Shown here in pieces: positions 1-10,484 of a DNA stretch of 64,000 nt. The stretch covers positions 88,943,140 to 89,007,139 of the forward strand of contig CM042143.1 in NCBI GenBank assembly GCA_023376005.1, read 5' to 3'. Each line of letters starts with the position of its first letter. The stretch's first letter is position 1. The translations under genes and the position numbers were made by a program. The stretch comes from Doryteuthis pealeii. Its lineage: Eukaryota; Mollusca; Cephalopoda; Myopsida; Loliginidae. The notes under the pieces are model-generated. The model saw nothing but the letters and a program-made list of their open reading frames with translations, was not told the DNA's origin and made no database searches.

Positions 1-860
1 CTGTAACCGAAACTATATTACTATACAAATCACAATTTCCTTTGTTATTTACATCACATTCTCCAAGATTTTATTTTTATCTAAACCTCAATTATTAATA
101 AAATTGTTTTACATTATTTATACTGTTAACCATATCTACATACTAATAACATACAATTGTATTTATATATACAACAAAATAGCGGTTTACAGTGTGAATG
201 GGAAGGCTAATTTGCATATTGATATTAAACAATTGATTTTAATAAATATATGCTTAGTATTATTGATTTCTAATTGTTTGTTTTATCTTAATGAATATGA
301 GCAAAAATCTTGGGGATAAATCCTTAAAGAAATCCATTAACAAGAAAAAAATAACTGTAGATTTTTTCTTTACTTTAACCGAACTATGTCACCACCAACT
401 TCACAATTCCCTTAGTTATTTACATCATATTTTCAATGATTATCAAAATAATCATTATTTAATCTTATTAGCACATATCTATTATGATGTCTCTATGAAG
501 GTCTAAGTGAGTTAGCTTACCTCAAACAGCCGCATGGTTATTAATGATTTAAAATCCTGGCAATGTGTCTTTAATATCAACTAAGAAATGAAGGTTTAAT
601 AATATATGGTGTGGTTTATTTGCATACTGGTTTGAAAAAAGCGGGTTTTTAATAAATAATTACTTGGTGCTCATTGATCTCTAAATATTTTGGTTTATTC
701 TATGCTCAATCGCTATGAGTGATTTCTATAGAAACCAGTTAAAGTATAATTAAAATAAGTGTAATCTTTTTATATGCGTTCTTAATTATTTTGTTAGTCT
801 TCTAATTAAATATAATAATGAATTTTATTGTGTACAGTATTCAGGGTGCACTACACTCAT
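1..860 (+). mobile_element. Two adjoining Helitron H2 copies, first cut by window start
   Basis: The window opens inside the 5' part of an H2 Helitron ('ctgtaaccgaaactat'), which is followed 12-20 bp after the TC start in other copies (6096, 12964, 61163). Near 375 a second copy begins without its TC terminus and runs through the family's internal blocks to about 850, where the 3' hairpin region is degraded. No coding capacity is visible, so these are non-autonomous or decayed. AT-rich short ORFs here are chance. Confidence 0.6.
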
Positions 861-869
861 CAAGTTCTC

Positions 870-1807
870 ATGTTTTAGTAACATAGAATAATGTATTAGT
901 GTCAGGAATATGAAAATGCGTACAGTAATAATATACATGTATGTGTGCACGTGTGCATATGTGTGTGGAGGGGGATATCAGGTATAGTGTTGGCGGATTA
1001 CAGGAAGATTGAGGCCTTTTGAAAGATGCAGTTGTTACGGCGCCTACATATGGATGCAGGCAGTTTATTCAATGTTTTGGAAACTCTATGTTTCATTATA
1101 TTAAACTTATATACTATGGCCGTGTGAGAATGAACCCGTTCCTCACCTACACCTTCGCTGCAGCGATATCTAGACCCCAACGTTGTGATGTTCTGGTGCT
1201 GCGCGATTCGAAGGCACATATCAGATAGGGTATTAAAAGAAACAAAACAAACAACACAGAGTCTGTTAATAGGACACTGATAGAAGAGGGAGTTGTGACA
1301 CTTAGGCAGTTTGGTGGTGGCTCTGTCAGCTGGCAAGAAGTTGTTATGAGACTAAGTCGAATTACTGGCTTCACTGGCTAATTTCTAGTGTCTGCTGCTA
1401 CTGTCGATATCACCCTCTGCCGGCCGAAAATCTAACTGTCTTTCTAGCTGGAACCGTAGTAGTATATATATATATATATAATAAATTCCACCTTCACCAT
1501 CTCCTTTCTTGATTAACCTTGCTGGACATTCAATCCCATCTACAGATGTTCTTTTGTTTGGAATATTAAAACGAACCATAATCATACAGGCACAAACAGA
1601 TAAAAACAAATGTCCTCATCATCAATTAACACAATGCCGAATTAAAACCCAGGCCTCAGACATTTGTCTCGGTTGGATATCAAATATCTCCCATCTGTCT
1701 TATTTATTTATTTATTCCTTCTTTTTCATTTCTTGGTTTTATTTTATCACTAGTGTTTACACACATGATTCACTACCTCTTATCTACGTACGGATATATA
1801 AATATAT

Positions 1808-1845
<38 letters not shown>

Positions 1846-1850
1846 TGATA
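870..1850. other. Unassigned stretch with (TA)n tract
   Basis: No gene or known element recognised. A (TA)n tract lies near 1461-1482 and another at 1805-1846. The block 1100-1400 is less AT-rich than its surroundings and may be an unrecognised repeat. Overlapping ORFs on both strands (for example 998-1336 minus) have no recognisable domain. Confidence 0.4.
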
Positions 1851-1854
1851 ATTT

Positions 1855-2046
1855 TGGAATCATATTACCACGACCAGACAACTTGGCAAACACCATTTGC
1901 GACATCCGGAGCACTGGACAGCTGTTTCGACCTCCTTTGGTCTCATCAGCAGTGCATACCACAATCTCCGCCACTAGAGATTGAACCAGTGGACCACAGC
2001 GTGAAGAGCGGGGACTTAACACACTGGGCCACCAGCCCATGCCACA
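1855..2046 (-). mobile_element. SINE-hammerhead element, copy 1
   Basis: Read on the minus strand, a tRNA-like head (about 1966-2046) has an A-box-like 'TGGCCCAGTGTG' and a good B-box-like 'GGTTCAATCTC'. It is followed directly by a full hammerhead fold (1911-1955) and a short tail. The order tRNA-like pol III head then hammerhead recalls the Sm-alpha SINE-like repeats of schistosomes (known family). That this unit is mobile is inferred from similarly built units at 15245, 41440, 54098 and 63130. It is bounded by (TA)n tracts. Confidence 0.6.
1911..1955 (-). ncRNA. Hammerhead ribozyme, canonical core
   Basis: Minus strand: stem I GCACTG/CAGTGC (6 perfect pairs), core CTGATGA at 1949-1943, stem II GACC/GGTC with loop AAAGGA, GAAA at 1928-1925, then palindromic stem III ACAGCTGT with C17 at 1917 as the predicted cleavage base. 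All conserved core positions are present. The stem III palindrome suggests it may work best as a dimer, as in other minimal-stem-III hammerheads. Among the strongest motifs in the window. Confidence 0.85.
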
Positions 2047-2109
2047 AACGGAGAATGCAAAATCATCTAGTCAATGGTAACATTAATTCATATCTATATA
2101 TATATAATA

Positions 2110-2335
2110 TATATATATATATACTACACACATGACCCCTTAGATGCATTCTTCAGCGATGCATTTTTAGTGCAATGCAAATGTCACACCCGGAAGGGAG
2201 CGCATATTCTTGCTAGTGTAGCGATTGTCTGCCCCTATTTGGTCTGCTTCTTTTCACTGATGTTGAAGAAAATTGTCGCTACACTAGTAACGATAAAGAT
2301 GAGGACAACAGACCAAAAATCTAAATGATACAAAT
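2110..2335. repeat. Degenerate Penelope-like (P1) fragment with inverted repeat
   Basis: Contains 'gatgaggacaacagacc' near 2299, the terminal block shared with P1 elements at 13645, 42500 and 57455. A short inverted repeat is seen at 2212-2225 ('gctagtgtagcgat') and 2274-2288. No coding. From 2335 to 2580 nothing is recognised. Confidence 0.35.
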
Positions 2336-2581
2336 CTGATCCATGTTTCTATATGCTCTAGTTCATCCAGCATGTTTGAGACTTCTATCGGAGATGATCT
2401 TGTTGTGAGATGTATATCTTGAAGTTTGTTTGTAGTATCAACAGAGGGTTTGATATCAGGTTACTGCTTATATGAGTGTATCTAATTTACATCATATGAT
2501 ACTACAATTACAAGAATTGATCTGTCACCAGGATATCTTGATAAGATTTGTTAAGAATCCGAAAACTTTCATGTAAATACA

Positions 2582-2690
2582 TGCCGGTTTAGCTCAGTCA
2601 GTAGAGCGACTGCCTAGGAATCTCGAGGTTCCTGGTTTATCTGTATCAAACCAGGAACCTTGAAACTGATTGAGCTAAACCTGCATATAA
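2582..2690. repeat. Head-to-head S2 tRNA-like heads forming a hairpin
   Basis: 'GGTTTAGCTCAGTCAGTAGAGC' sense is followed by the same module reversed ('ctgattgagctaaacc'), joined through a palindrome around 'aaaccaggaacc'. The module equals the tRNA-related 5' part of S2 SINEs elsewhere (for example 63773). It is two partial S2 heads in inverted orientation, not a functional tRNA, because neither copy has a complete second half or acceptor stem. Confidence 0.65.
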
Positions 2691-2842
2691 TTTCCTCTTA
2701 TTTTTCCCATATATATATATATATATATATATAATAGTAATTGGTAATTTGCTTGAAGCATTGTTAAGTATGTTATTATATATTAATGATTTGAAGGCAA
2801 TTACAATGCATATAAAAAATAAAAACAAAAAGATGTTTTTTT

Positions 2843-2883
2843 TGTCTTATCGATTTCAAAGTAAACCTTTATCTTCAGAGACA
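2843..2883 (-). ncRNA. Hammerhead-like ribozyme (left arm)
   Basis: Mirror image of the motif at 3064-3104. Stem I TGTCT/AGACA, core CTGAAGA, one extra T, stem II AAAG/CTTT, GAAA, palindromic stem III ATCGAT, H17 = A. Confidence 0.7.
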
Positions 2884-3063
2884 GTTTTCAGAAATGGGCG
2901 CGCTTCTCTTTTTTGTGTCATTATATTTTTTTTTCTTTCTTTTTTCTCCTCTTCCTCTCTTTTTTTAAAAGAAAAGAAAAGAAAAAGAGAGAGGAAGAGG
3001 AGAAAAAAGAAAGAAAAAAAAATATAATGATACAAAAAGAGAAGCGCGCCCATTTCTGAAAAC

Positions 3064-3104
3064 TGTCTCTGAAGATAAAGGTTTACTTTGAAATCGATAA
3101 GACA
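3064..3104 (+). ncRNA. Hammerhead-like ribozyme (right arm)
   Basis: Stem I TGTCT (3064-3068) pairs with AGACA (3100-3104). Core CTGAAGA at 3069-3075 (position 7 is variable in hammerheads), an extra T at 3076, stem II AAAG/CTTT with a 5-nt loop, GAAA at 3090-3093, stem III ATCGAT, H17 = A3099. The extra T between A9 and stem II departs from the textbook core but recurs in related copies here. Confidence 0.7.
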
Positions 3105-3159
3105 AAAAAAACATCTTTTTGTTTTTATTTTTTATATGCATTGTAATTGCCTTCAAATC

Positions 3160-3163
<4 letters not shown>

Positions 3164-3214
<51 letters not shown>
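3164..3214. repeat. (TA)n microsatellite
   Basis: About 25 uninterrupted TA units between the palindrome and the next element. ORFs reading Ile-Tyr repeats through it are artefacts. Confidence 0.95.
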
Positions 3215-3217
<3 letters not shown>

Positions 3218-3248
3218 TGTTGTCTAAGAGTCTCCATATGCTTCTAGT

Positions 3249-3805
3249 AAGTATATATATTTGTGATTATTTTGGTATATGTATCTGTTTGTGGGAGGTA
3301 CATATATCAGGTTTGGGCATTTGTATGAAGCATTAAAGAAAGGAATTTCAGAAACTCGGTTGTTTTTGAGTAGAGCTTCATTTATTTAGTAGTTGTAAAT
3401 TTTCCGGATTTTTATGCTCCCTTCTTCAGACTGTTTAAAGACAGTAGTGTTGCTGGCTTCTGGCTGTTCCTTCTAGTGGGGGTGGCTGCTGCTTGTGGTA
3501 GCATAGTTGTCATCTTTGTGTGTGGGTGTACATGGCGCTGATTGGTCAGTTGGTAATTTAGGAGTTTGTACTCTCTGTACCTTGTAGTCTGCTGGGGTCA
3601 TGGAGTTGGTGCGGGGGAGCAACACTACTGTCCTTACACAGTCTGAAGAAGGGAGTATAAAAATCTGGAAAATTTACTTTTACTAAATAAACGAAACTAC
3701 TCAAAAACAACCGAGTTTCTGATATTTCTTTCTTTAATGCTTCATACAAATGCCCAAACCTGACATATGTACCTCCCACAAATGGATACATATACCAAAA
3801 TAATC

Positions 3806-3820
<15 letters not shown>
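3249..3820. mobile_element. Inverted Penelope-like unit P2
   Basis: Arms 3249-3452 and 3616-3820 are inverted copies of one about 200-bp sequence ('gtttgggcatttgtatgaag' and reverse) with a 160-bp unrelated spacer. On the outward-reading strand each arm holds CTGAAGA ... GAAA spacing like a hammerhead, but stems II and III are weak, so I do not call a ribozyme. A (TA)n tract (3809-3867) bounds the right side. Inverted terminal copies are compatible with Penelope-like pseudo-LTR arrangements (known) or a foldback element. Confidence 0.55.
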
Positions 3821-3872
<52 letters not shown>

Positions 3873-3924
3873 TGAGAAGACATGAATCTGGTATTTTGTA
3901 TTTCTGAATGGTAGGTTTCTATTC

Positions 3925-4078
3925 CTTGATCTGTGCAGTAAAGAGTGGAGCTGATGGTAGGTGTGATGCTCCACCTCAGATGCAAAAACAATCTCTCTGG
4001 TCTAGTGCTAGCAAAAAGGGGAGAGACTCCCTCATTGTCTGGCTGATTCTGGCAATAAGCCACTCCGCCAACTTTACT
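3925..4078 (+). mobile_element. S2 SINE fragment (3' body)
   Basis: Matches the S2 body ('gagctgatggtaggtgtg' ... 'gactccctcattgtctggctgat') but lacks the tRNA-like head. Followed at 4155-4179 by a G12-TAG-C9-type homopolymer hairpin. Confidence 0.7.
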
Positions 4079-4254
4079 TTTTTTTTTACTTACATGCATG
4101 GAAACAGGTGATTGCTAAAGAATATTTAATCTTCTTGAAATACTGGTATAACTGGGGGGGGGGGGGTAGCCCCCCCCCCATGAGCTCATTTGGCAAGAGT
4201 GATAGCTTTTTAACAATTATCTAATTCTTTAACTTCTTCCTAGAAATGATAAAA

Positions 4255-4740
4255 CAATCATGTCCGTACAACCGTTATCATCTTGCATCAATCACTCTCT
4301 GATTAAAAATGAGACCATCCAAATTGTGCAAGATGAAAATGTAAAAATGTAATTCCTGATTATCTGGTGTTGCTGAATTCATATTTCTTATGAGTGTTGT
4401 CACCTCAGCTAAATAATGGACCTTTCTGTTTTTATTATAAAGAAAGAAAGGGAAGAAAGAGGACATGCTACACAGAAAAAATATGATAAGAAAGAAAAAA
4501 GAAAGAGAGTTGGGGAAAGATAGAGAGAGGGAGTGAATGTACAGAAGTGATAATGCTAATTTGTTTCAATCGAACATAATGAAAAGATTAAAAGAAGGAA
4601 AGAAAGAAAAAAAAGTGAGTTAAATCAAGATTATTATACTTTTTACATATTGAACTATTTAGCAATAACTCTTAAGTAAACATATTAAACCTCATAATAA
4701 TTAAATCATCATACTGTGGTATATCCACAGGTCCTGCTAG
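4255..4740 (+). mobile_element. Helitron H1, 3'-complete
   Basis: Ends with hairpin CTGTGG-TATAT-CCACAG, then 8 bp, then CTAG (4737-4740), with T as next base: the hairpin + CTRR|T layout of Helitron 3' ends (known). Its body has the shared blocks 'ttaaaaatgagaccatcc', a GAAA/AAAG-rich middle and 'aactatttagcaataact'. Non-autonomous; no Rep/helicase coding. Confidence 0.7.
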
Positions 4741-4799
4741 TAAAAACTGAAAAGATCACCTTTATTTTTGTGATTATAAAATCCATTTATATTTTTAGC

Positions 4800-5100
4800 A
4801 ACTTCAAACATTGTTAAGGGTTAACAGACAGCCTATGGGAGAGAAGTACAATGTACTTTAACTGAAGAATCCAAAGGAGTCTCTGGGATGCAAAGGGGGC
4901 TCTAAGAACCAAAAGGGGGTTTATGAGGCAAAAGGGGGGCTTAGGAATTTCTTAGGATTGCAGAAAATGTTTATATATATTGAAGACAAGCATACACATT
5001 TTTTGAGAGCCTAAAAAACTCATGCATATAAAGTGTGGTAGGATGGGAGAAGTGTAAGGAAATGAAAAAAAAAACTGTACCCCTCCCCCATTGATAAAAT
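4800..5100. other. Unassigned; degenerate G-rich minisatellite inside
   Basis: At about 4875-4950 roughly 20-bp units of the form 'aaaagggggnttatgaggc' repeat three times. Nothing else recognised. The minus-strand ORF over it (4952-5185) has no domain. Confidence 0.4.
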
Positions 5101-5204
5101 TCCTCCCTGAGGACCTGGATTGACATGGTCCAAAAAATATTGACAAAAAGTGACAGTGATAGCTTACTATTAATTCAAGCATCAAAGAATCTTTTGTGTA
5201 TCAT

Positions 5205-5251
5205 CTATGTATTAATAATCTTGTTCCTTAATTATACAACCGTTATCAGAG

Positions 5252-5330
<79 letters not shown>

Positions 5331-5886
5331 CATGTCCACCTCTGAATCAATGCATGTCAATTTTCATAAAGGTGTGTTTATCAGATATATATTTAAAACA
5401 ACTACAAAATAATATTTATATATTAATACTCTTGTTCCTTAATTGTATAACCATTATCATCTTGCAACACCCCCTAGTTAAAAATGAGACCACCTAAATC
5501 ATCCAAGATGCAATGCAAAAATATAAATCCTGACCATTTGGTGGTGCTTATCTGCCAAATTCTTAACAGACCATTCTGTTTTTATTATAAAGAAAGAAAG
5601 GGAAGAAAAAGGACATACTACACAGAAAAAAATATAAGAAAGAAATAAAGAAAGAAAGAGTAGGAGAAAGATAGAGTGAGTGTGTGGAAGCAATAATGCT
5701 AATCTGTTTCAATCGAACATAATGAAAAAATGAAAAGACAAAAAAAAAAAAAAAGTGAGGGAGGGTTAAATCAAGATTATTATGCTTTTTACATATTGAA
5801 CTATTTAGCAATAGCTCTTAAATAAATATATCAAACGTTGTAATAATTAAATCATCAAACTGTGGTATATCCACAGGTCCTGCTAG
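5205..5886 (+). mobile_element. Helitron H1 copies split by (GA)n
   Basis: An H1 5' fragment (5210-5246, 'cttgttccttaattatac') runs into a (GA)n tract. A second, near-complete H1 copy starts about 5415 and ends with the diagnostic hairpin and CTAG at 5883-5886, followed by T. Confidence 0.7.
5246..5326. repeat. (GA)n microsatellite
   Basis: About 38 GA units, nearly uninterrupted. The Arg-Glu repeat ORF through it is not a gene. Confidence 0.95.
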
Positions 5887-6095
5887 TTTATTTTTATTGT
5901 GATAAGGAAATGGTGTTCAGAGTATAGATCCCTTTGTTGATGGTGAGACCTTCAAATATGATAAAACAGTAGAACAATATGTTGACATTTATGTTTCTAT
6001 ATTAAGAAAACATTTTAAATTTGCTATTTATGTTTTTTAGCTTTGAATTTCTGTGAAACAAAAAAATATTTTATGTTTGTTGATAGAAGTTAAAA

Positions 6096-6619
6096 TCTTA
6101 TTATAATGGAGATTTGGTGTCTGTAACTGAAACTATGTCACTGCTTACATGACAATACCCTCAGGAATTGTGTAAGTTTATTAATGAGTATTTGATTTAT
6201 AATCAAAATCATTAATACATAGAATAAATCTTATTTATTAATGAGGTATCTATGAAAATCTGAGTTAGATTTGCCTCAGAACAGCCCATGTTATTAGTGC
6301 ATTCAGAATCCTGCAATGTGTCTTATATATCACTAAGAAATAAAAGTTTACATAGTATATGGTGTGGTTAATTTACATACTGGTTTGAACAAAACCGGGT
6401 TTAATAAATAACTATTTATGGTGTTATTGATCTCTAATATTATTGTTTTATCCTCCAACATATTAAAATCAATCCTATGGGTGACTTTATATAGAAACCA
6501 ATTAAACTATGATTAAAATAAGTGTAATCTTTTTATATGTGTTCTTATTTAATTTCGTTAGTCTTTCTAATTTAATATATTTCATTACATTAAAACTTAA
6601 ATGCTTATATTCTTACTAG
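6096..6619 (+). mobile_element. Helitron H2, hairpin-less 3' end
   Basis: Starts A|TCTTATTATAATGGAG and ends CTAG (6616-6619) followed by T, as expected for Helitron termini. The GC-rich hairpin present in the 45128 copy is deleted. Body blocks match copies at 1, 45128, 49285 and 61163. Confidence 0.7.
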
Positions 6620-6844
6620 TATAAGTACACGTCAATTTTACGATGAGTATACAACACCAAAAGAGCAGAATGTTCTTTTTTCTTTTTCCCGTCAGTGTTA
6701 ATTTAGTTGCTCATTGATCAGCCGCCACAATGAAAAAACAATCTCCAGCATTATTTTTTCTCTCCATCTCATGCTTTTATCTTGTAACATAATGGCCATT
6801 TTCCCCCTTCTTTTACAATATTGAATTCAGGCAATTTGGCTTTT

Positions 6845-8110
6845 GCTTGTGCTTATCTCACTTTCCACCAAAACTCATTTGCCTGTGGGTTTTGGAATTT
6901 TTATAGCAAAATCCTCAATTGGGGCGATTATGTCAAGATATTACAGTCATTTGGCAATGGTTTCAAAGTTTAAAGCTATTATTTTAAACGTTGCCTTCTC
7001 GGAATTAGTTAGCTGGTATTGCTAACTGCTTTAATCAATTCTAGCTGAATTTTTGAGATGAGGCTTGATGTGTATGATTTTGATTTGTCCTCATCTTTAT
7101 TGTGGTATGTACAATTACAACGTTTCAGCCACGTATCCTCCAGCCTTCCTCAGGTGCTTCCTGTGTATCCAAGCATCTGTATAAGAATGTGAAATGTTTT
7201 TTTATTTATGCCTGTTTTATCTCGGAATTAGTTAGCTGGTATTGCTAACTGCTTTAGTCAATTCTAGCTGAATTTTTGAGGGTAATCCTTAACTTGTTCC
7301 TTGTAAATTCCTACCATAAAATAAACTGAACTTTCATTTTATGTCCGTGTTTTTGCAATAAATGTTTTATTTTTCTTGCACCCGTTATTTTACAATACTG
7401 AATATATTTTCTTTATTTAAAAACATTTATTGCAAACATATATATTTTCTTTATTTAAAAACATTTATTGCAAACATATGTAAAACATTTATTACAAAAA
7501 CATGGACATAAAATGAGGGTTCAGTTTATTTTATAGTAGGAATTTACAAGGAACAAGTTGAAGATTACGATTTTTGAGATGAGGCTTGATGTGTATAATT
7601 TTGATTTGTCCTCATCTTTATTGTGGTATGTACAATTACAATGTTTCAGCCACTGTATCCTCCAGCCTTCCTCAGGTGCTTCCTGTGTATCCAAGCATCT
7701 GTATAAGAATGTGAGATGTTTTTTTTATTCATGCCTGTTTTATCTCGCTTCCAACCTAAGCTCATTTGCCTGTGAGTGAGGAATTTTTATAGCAAAATCC
7801 TCAATTGGGATAATTATGTCGAAATATTGCAATCATTTAGCAGTGGCTTCAAAGTTTAAACATTGCCTTCTCGGAATTAGTTAGCTGGTATTGCTAACTA
7901 CTTTAATCAGTTCTAGCCGAACTTTTGAGATGAGGCTTGATGTACACAATTTTGATTTTTCGTACTGTTGTCCTCATCTTTATTGTGATATGTAAAATCA
8001 CAACATTTCAGCCACTATATCCTCCAACCTTCCTCAGGTGCTTGCTGTGTATCCAAGTATCCATATAAGAATGTGAGGTGTTTTTCTTTTATTCATGCCA
8101 GGTTTTGATT
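6845..8110. mobile_element. Tandem/inverted cluster of Penelope-like P1b termini
   Basis: The block 'gagatgaggcttgatgt' ... 'cctcatctttattgtggtatgtacaa' ... 'ccttcctcaggtgcttcc' occurs at about 7055, 7577 and 7925. The linked block 'ggaattagttagctggtatt' occurs at 7001, 7215 and 7875. An inverted pair lies at 7283-7372 and 7472-7566. On the minus strand each copy has CTGAGGA ... GAAAC spacing resembling a decayed hammerhead. Partial tandem and inverted terminal copies are typical of Penelope-like elements; no reverse transcriptase is visible here. Confidence 0.5.
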
Positions 8111-8139
8111 GAGTTTCTTAGCTACTTTTCACACAGTTC

Positions 8140-8330
8140 ACATTAGCGAACTGGAAGATAGGTCAATATAGGGTTACATCGTGTCACTCACATTCCCTGT
8201 ATCTTTCCACTAACTGTTATTTTAAAATTTATGTTACACTTAATGTACATAATTAATAGGGTACCTATCAATTATGTAACATTGGCAGAACTTAGATTGA
8301 ACTTAATGTATCACCTGCAGAGGTTTAAGA
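8140..8330. repeat. Unclassified repeat shared with 25640-25760
   Basis: 'agctacttttcacacagttcac' ... 'tttccactaactgttatttta' recurs at 25650-25755. Family unknown. Confidence 0.4.
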
Positions 8331-8364
8331 CCCGTGCCCCCACCAAAAAAAAAGTAAGAGGTGC

Positions 8365-8530
8365 TAAGGCTTGATGTGACCAACTGATTGATCAGAGAGG
8401 AACTTCACTGACTGCCTGTCTAACCTAAATAGGGGCCAAATTAGAGTGTTGTGAATCATGGACTGCTCAGCCACCAGAATTCTGTCCTTAAGCATCGCAG
8501 GTTGCCACCCACAACTGACAGATGGCCCCA
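8365..8530 (-). mobile_element. R1a retroposon fragment
   Basis: Minus-strand copy of the R1 first half, ending 'ggggccatctgtcagttg'. It abuts a reversed LINE fragment (8530-8625). The same R1a/LINE junction occurs in opposite orientation at 9045-9200, so the composite was duplicated inverted. Confidence 0.6.
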
Positions 8531-8624
8531 TTGAGAGGAAAGCTTGTTCATCTCACTGGGATGGTTTGCATGATAGGAGGCAAGTGGCAGTACAGCTGCT
8601 TTTTGCGGAGTGCTACTTTTGTTA

Positions 8625-8866
8625 TATATTCACCAACCCCTTCGCCATGAGTAGGATGTAAACACAGTTTCTTAAGCAGAATTTGAATTCAGAGTTTTCC
8701 TTCTCCTAGACTAGTTGCAATACTAAGGCTGAAGAATCCAGTCTGCCCTACTATTTATCCATTGCTGGAAGGAGAATAGTTGGATTCATACCTTTCCAAG
8801 GGTATTAATATTATAAGAAATGCAAACAGCCTTGTACAGGATTTGAACTTAGGTTGCCAACTCTAG
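8625..8866 (-). mobile_element. S1 tRNA-derived SINE
   Basis: Minus strand: tRNA-like part with 'gttcaaatcctg' B box degraded, the body 'gggcagactgg...' and the 3' end 'catcctactcatggcgaagg'. Tail abuts a (TA)-rich end. Confidence 0.65.
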
Positions 8867-9110
8867 AGAAAATATTGATCATATGGAAATCTAATCTCTC
8901 TGATAGTATAAAGGAAGATTTTTTCCAAGCTGTAGCCATGTCAGTATTACTGTATGGTTGCACCACTTGGACTTTAACAAAATGTTTAGAGAAAAATCTA
9001 AATGAGAACTACATAAGAATGAACAAATCTTTGAAGCAGCACACCACAAAAAGCAGCTGTACTGCCACTTGCCTCCTATCATGCAAACCATCCCAGTGAG
9101 ATGAACAAGC
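8866..9110 (+). pseudogene. RTE-like LINE reverse-transcriptase C-terminal fragment
   Basis: Reading 8854-9099 gives 'VAMSVLLYGCTTWTLTK', the motif after the RT palm/thumb in cephalopod-type RTE-like LINEs, followed by a decayed continuation toward 'LPPISQ'. Only about 75 residues remain of an expected 800-1000, with no N-terminal endonuclease. The 3' side joins R1a at 9118. Dead fragment. Confidence 0.75.
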
Positions 9111-9117
9111 CTCCCTC

Positions 9118-9290
9118 TCAATGGGGCCATCTGTCAGCTGTGGGTGGCAACCTGCGATGCTTAAGGACAGAATTCTGGTGGCTGAGCAGTCCATGACTCA
9201 CAACACTCTAATTTGGCCCCTATTTAGGTTAGACAGGCAGTCAGAGTGGCTCCTCTCTAATCAATCGGTTGGTCACATCAACCCTTTTTT
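9118..9290 (+). mobile_element. R1a fragment
   Basis: Sense R1a with 'gcttaaggacagaattctgg' and 'gctgagcagtccatgac'. Mirrors 8365-8530 around the LINE fragment. Confidence 0.65.
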
Positions 9291-9295
9291 AACAT

Positions 9296-9590
9296 ATATA
9301 TATTTACCAACCCCTCCACATGAGCAGGATGTGACACAAGGTCAATTTCTTAAGCGGAGTCTAACAGGTTTGAATTCAGAGTTTTTCTTTCCTAGACTGG
9401 TTACCTAGTCAAGGTTAAAGAGTCCAGTCTGCCCTGCTATTTACCCATAGCTGGTGGGAGAGTAGGATTCATACCTTTCCCAAGGGTATTAGCACTATGT
9501 GAAATTTAAACAGCTTCGTCCAGGAATTGAACTTGGGTCGACGAGTCCACTTCCTATGACTCTAACCATTAGACCACGCACCTCCTTTTT
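9296..9590 (-). mobile_element. S1 tRNA-derived SINE, nearly full length
   Basis: Minus strand: A-box-like 'TGGTCTAATGGTTAGAG', B box in 'AGTTCAATTCCTGG', the constant body and the 3' end 'catcctgctcatgtggagg' plus a TA-rich tail. Inserted between the two halves of an R1 copy (R1a 9118, R1b 9590). Confidence 0.75.
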
Positions 9591-9915
9591 TAACATGTAT
9601 GTGCAAAAAGGTGGTGGCTAAGGGTCTTAGTGTCCTGGGTATAATGTTAAACTGCATCTAATGGTGAAGTTCCAATTCTGGAGCTCTGGGGATTGTGGAG
9701 TACCTCTTCATTGCCATTACTTCTAGGTCCCCCTGACTTGGAGTGGTAGTACCTGTTAGGCTCCCATCTCTGGGTTAAATAGAGTTAAAAATGGGTTTAA
9801 AACAATTGATTTAAAAAAAAGAATTTTCAATACCCATCAAGAACGAATAGAACAAAATGTCTTTGGCATTAAATGACCCAGCAAGGGTTGACATGCCATA
9901 AAATCCCAAAAAGAA
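9590..9915 (+). mobile_element. R1b retroposon fragment
   Basis: Sense R1b from 'ggtggtggctaagggtcttag' through 'aatgacccagcaagggttgacatgcc' and a short tail. Confidence 0.7.
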
Positions 9916-10480
9916 AGAAAATATTTAAAAGAGAGAAAAAAACAAACACTTTTAGATGCAAAGTCCTCTGTTTTAGAATATCACTTTTTCTCCTCCCCCC
10001 CCCACTCCACATTTAGAATTGATTTTAAATCTTTGAAATAATTCAATTCTCCATTTTTTTAAATGATTAAAATTAAAAATTTAAATATGACACAATTCCT
10101 CGTTACCCGAACTGGATTCATCTTCTTTTACAAAGAGAGACATTCTCTCTATGTCATTTTGACTCAGGTATTAATTCATAAAAAAACAAAGCTGAAGAGT
10201 AATGGAAAGAGTGAGAGTGAATGGTAAGAGAGGAAAAGAGGTAGTTGGAGGTAGAGACAGAAAAAAAAGGAAGTGGGTATAGGAGATAAATATAGAAAAT
10301 AAAAGGAGGGAGTGATATCTGGATAAGATGATCAAAAGGAGGTTTAAAAAAAAAAGACAAGTCAATGGATTAATTGATTAAAAATATGGAATAAGAAACC
10401 AGATCAGCATTGACTGTAACAAAATGGTTAATAAGTTTGTCTGGGAGAATTGTTCGTGAGTGCAGTGAGTTCAATCCCAC
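9915..10480. other. Unassigned AT/GA-rich stretch
   Basis: Purine-rich around 10130-10360 on the plus strand; the ORFs there read as Ser/Leu/Phe-rich low complexity on the minus strand. Nothing recognised. Confidence 0.4.
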
Positions 10481-10484
10481 TTCA

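Larger units (their letters stand above)
2777..3169. repeat. Near-perfect 390-bp palindrome carrying mirrored hammerheads
   Basis: The left arm (about 2777-2966) is reproduced almost without mismatch, inverted, in the right arm (about 2983-3169) around a purine/pyrimidine-rich centre 'aaaagaaaagaaaaga'. Each arm contains a hammerhead-like fold (2843-2883 minus, 3064-3104 plus). A single-copy relative of one arm lies at 50650-50940. High arm identity means either a recent inverted duplication or an assembly join. Confidence 0.85.

Noticed and set aside
2582..2640. Genuine tRNA gene
   Set aside because: Only the 5' half resembles a tRNA and it is mirrored immediately; it belongs to the S2 SINE head.
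3616..3820. Hammerhead in P2 arms
   Set aside because: CTGAAGA and GAAA spacing is present but stems II and III are too weak to call.
7055..8110. Hammerheads in P1b repeats (CTGAGGA...GAAAC)
   Set aside because: Stem I pairing and stem III could not be formed in any copy; kept only as hammerhead-like relics.
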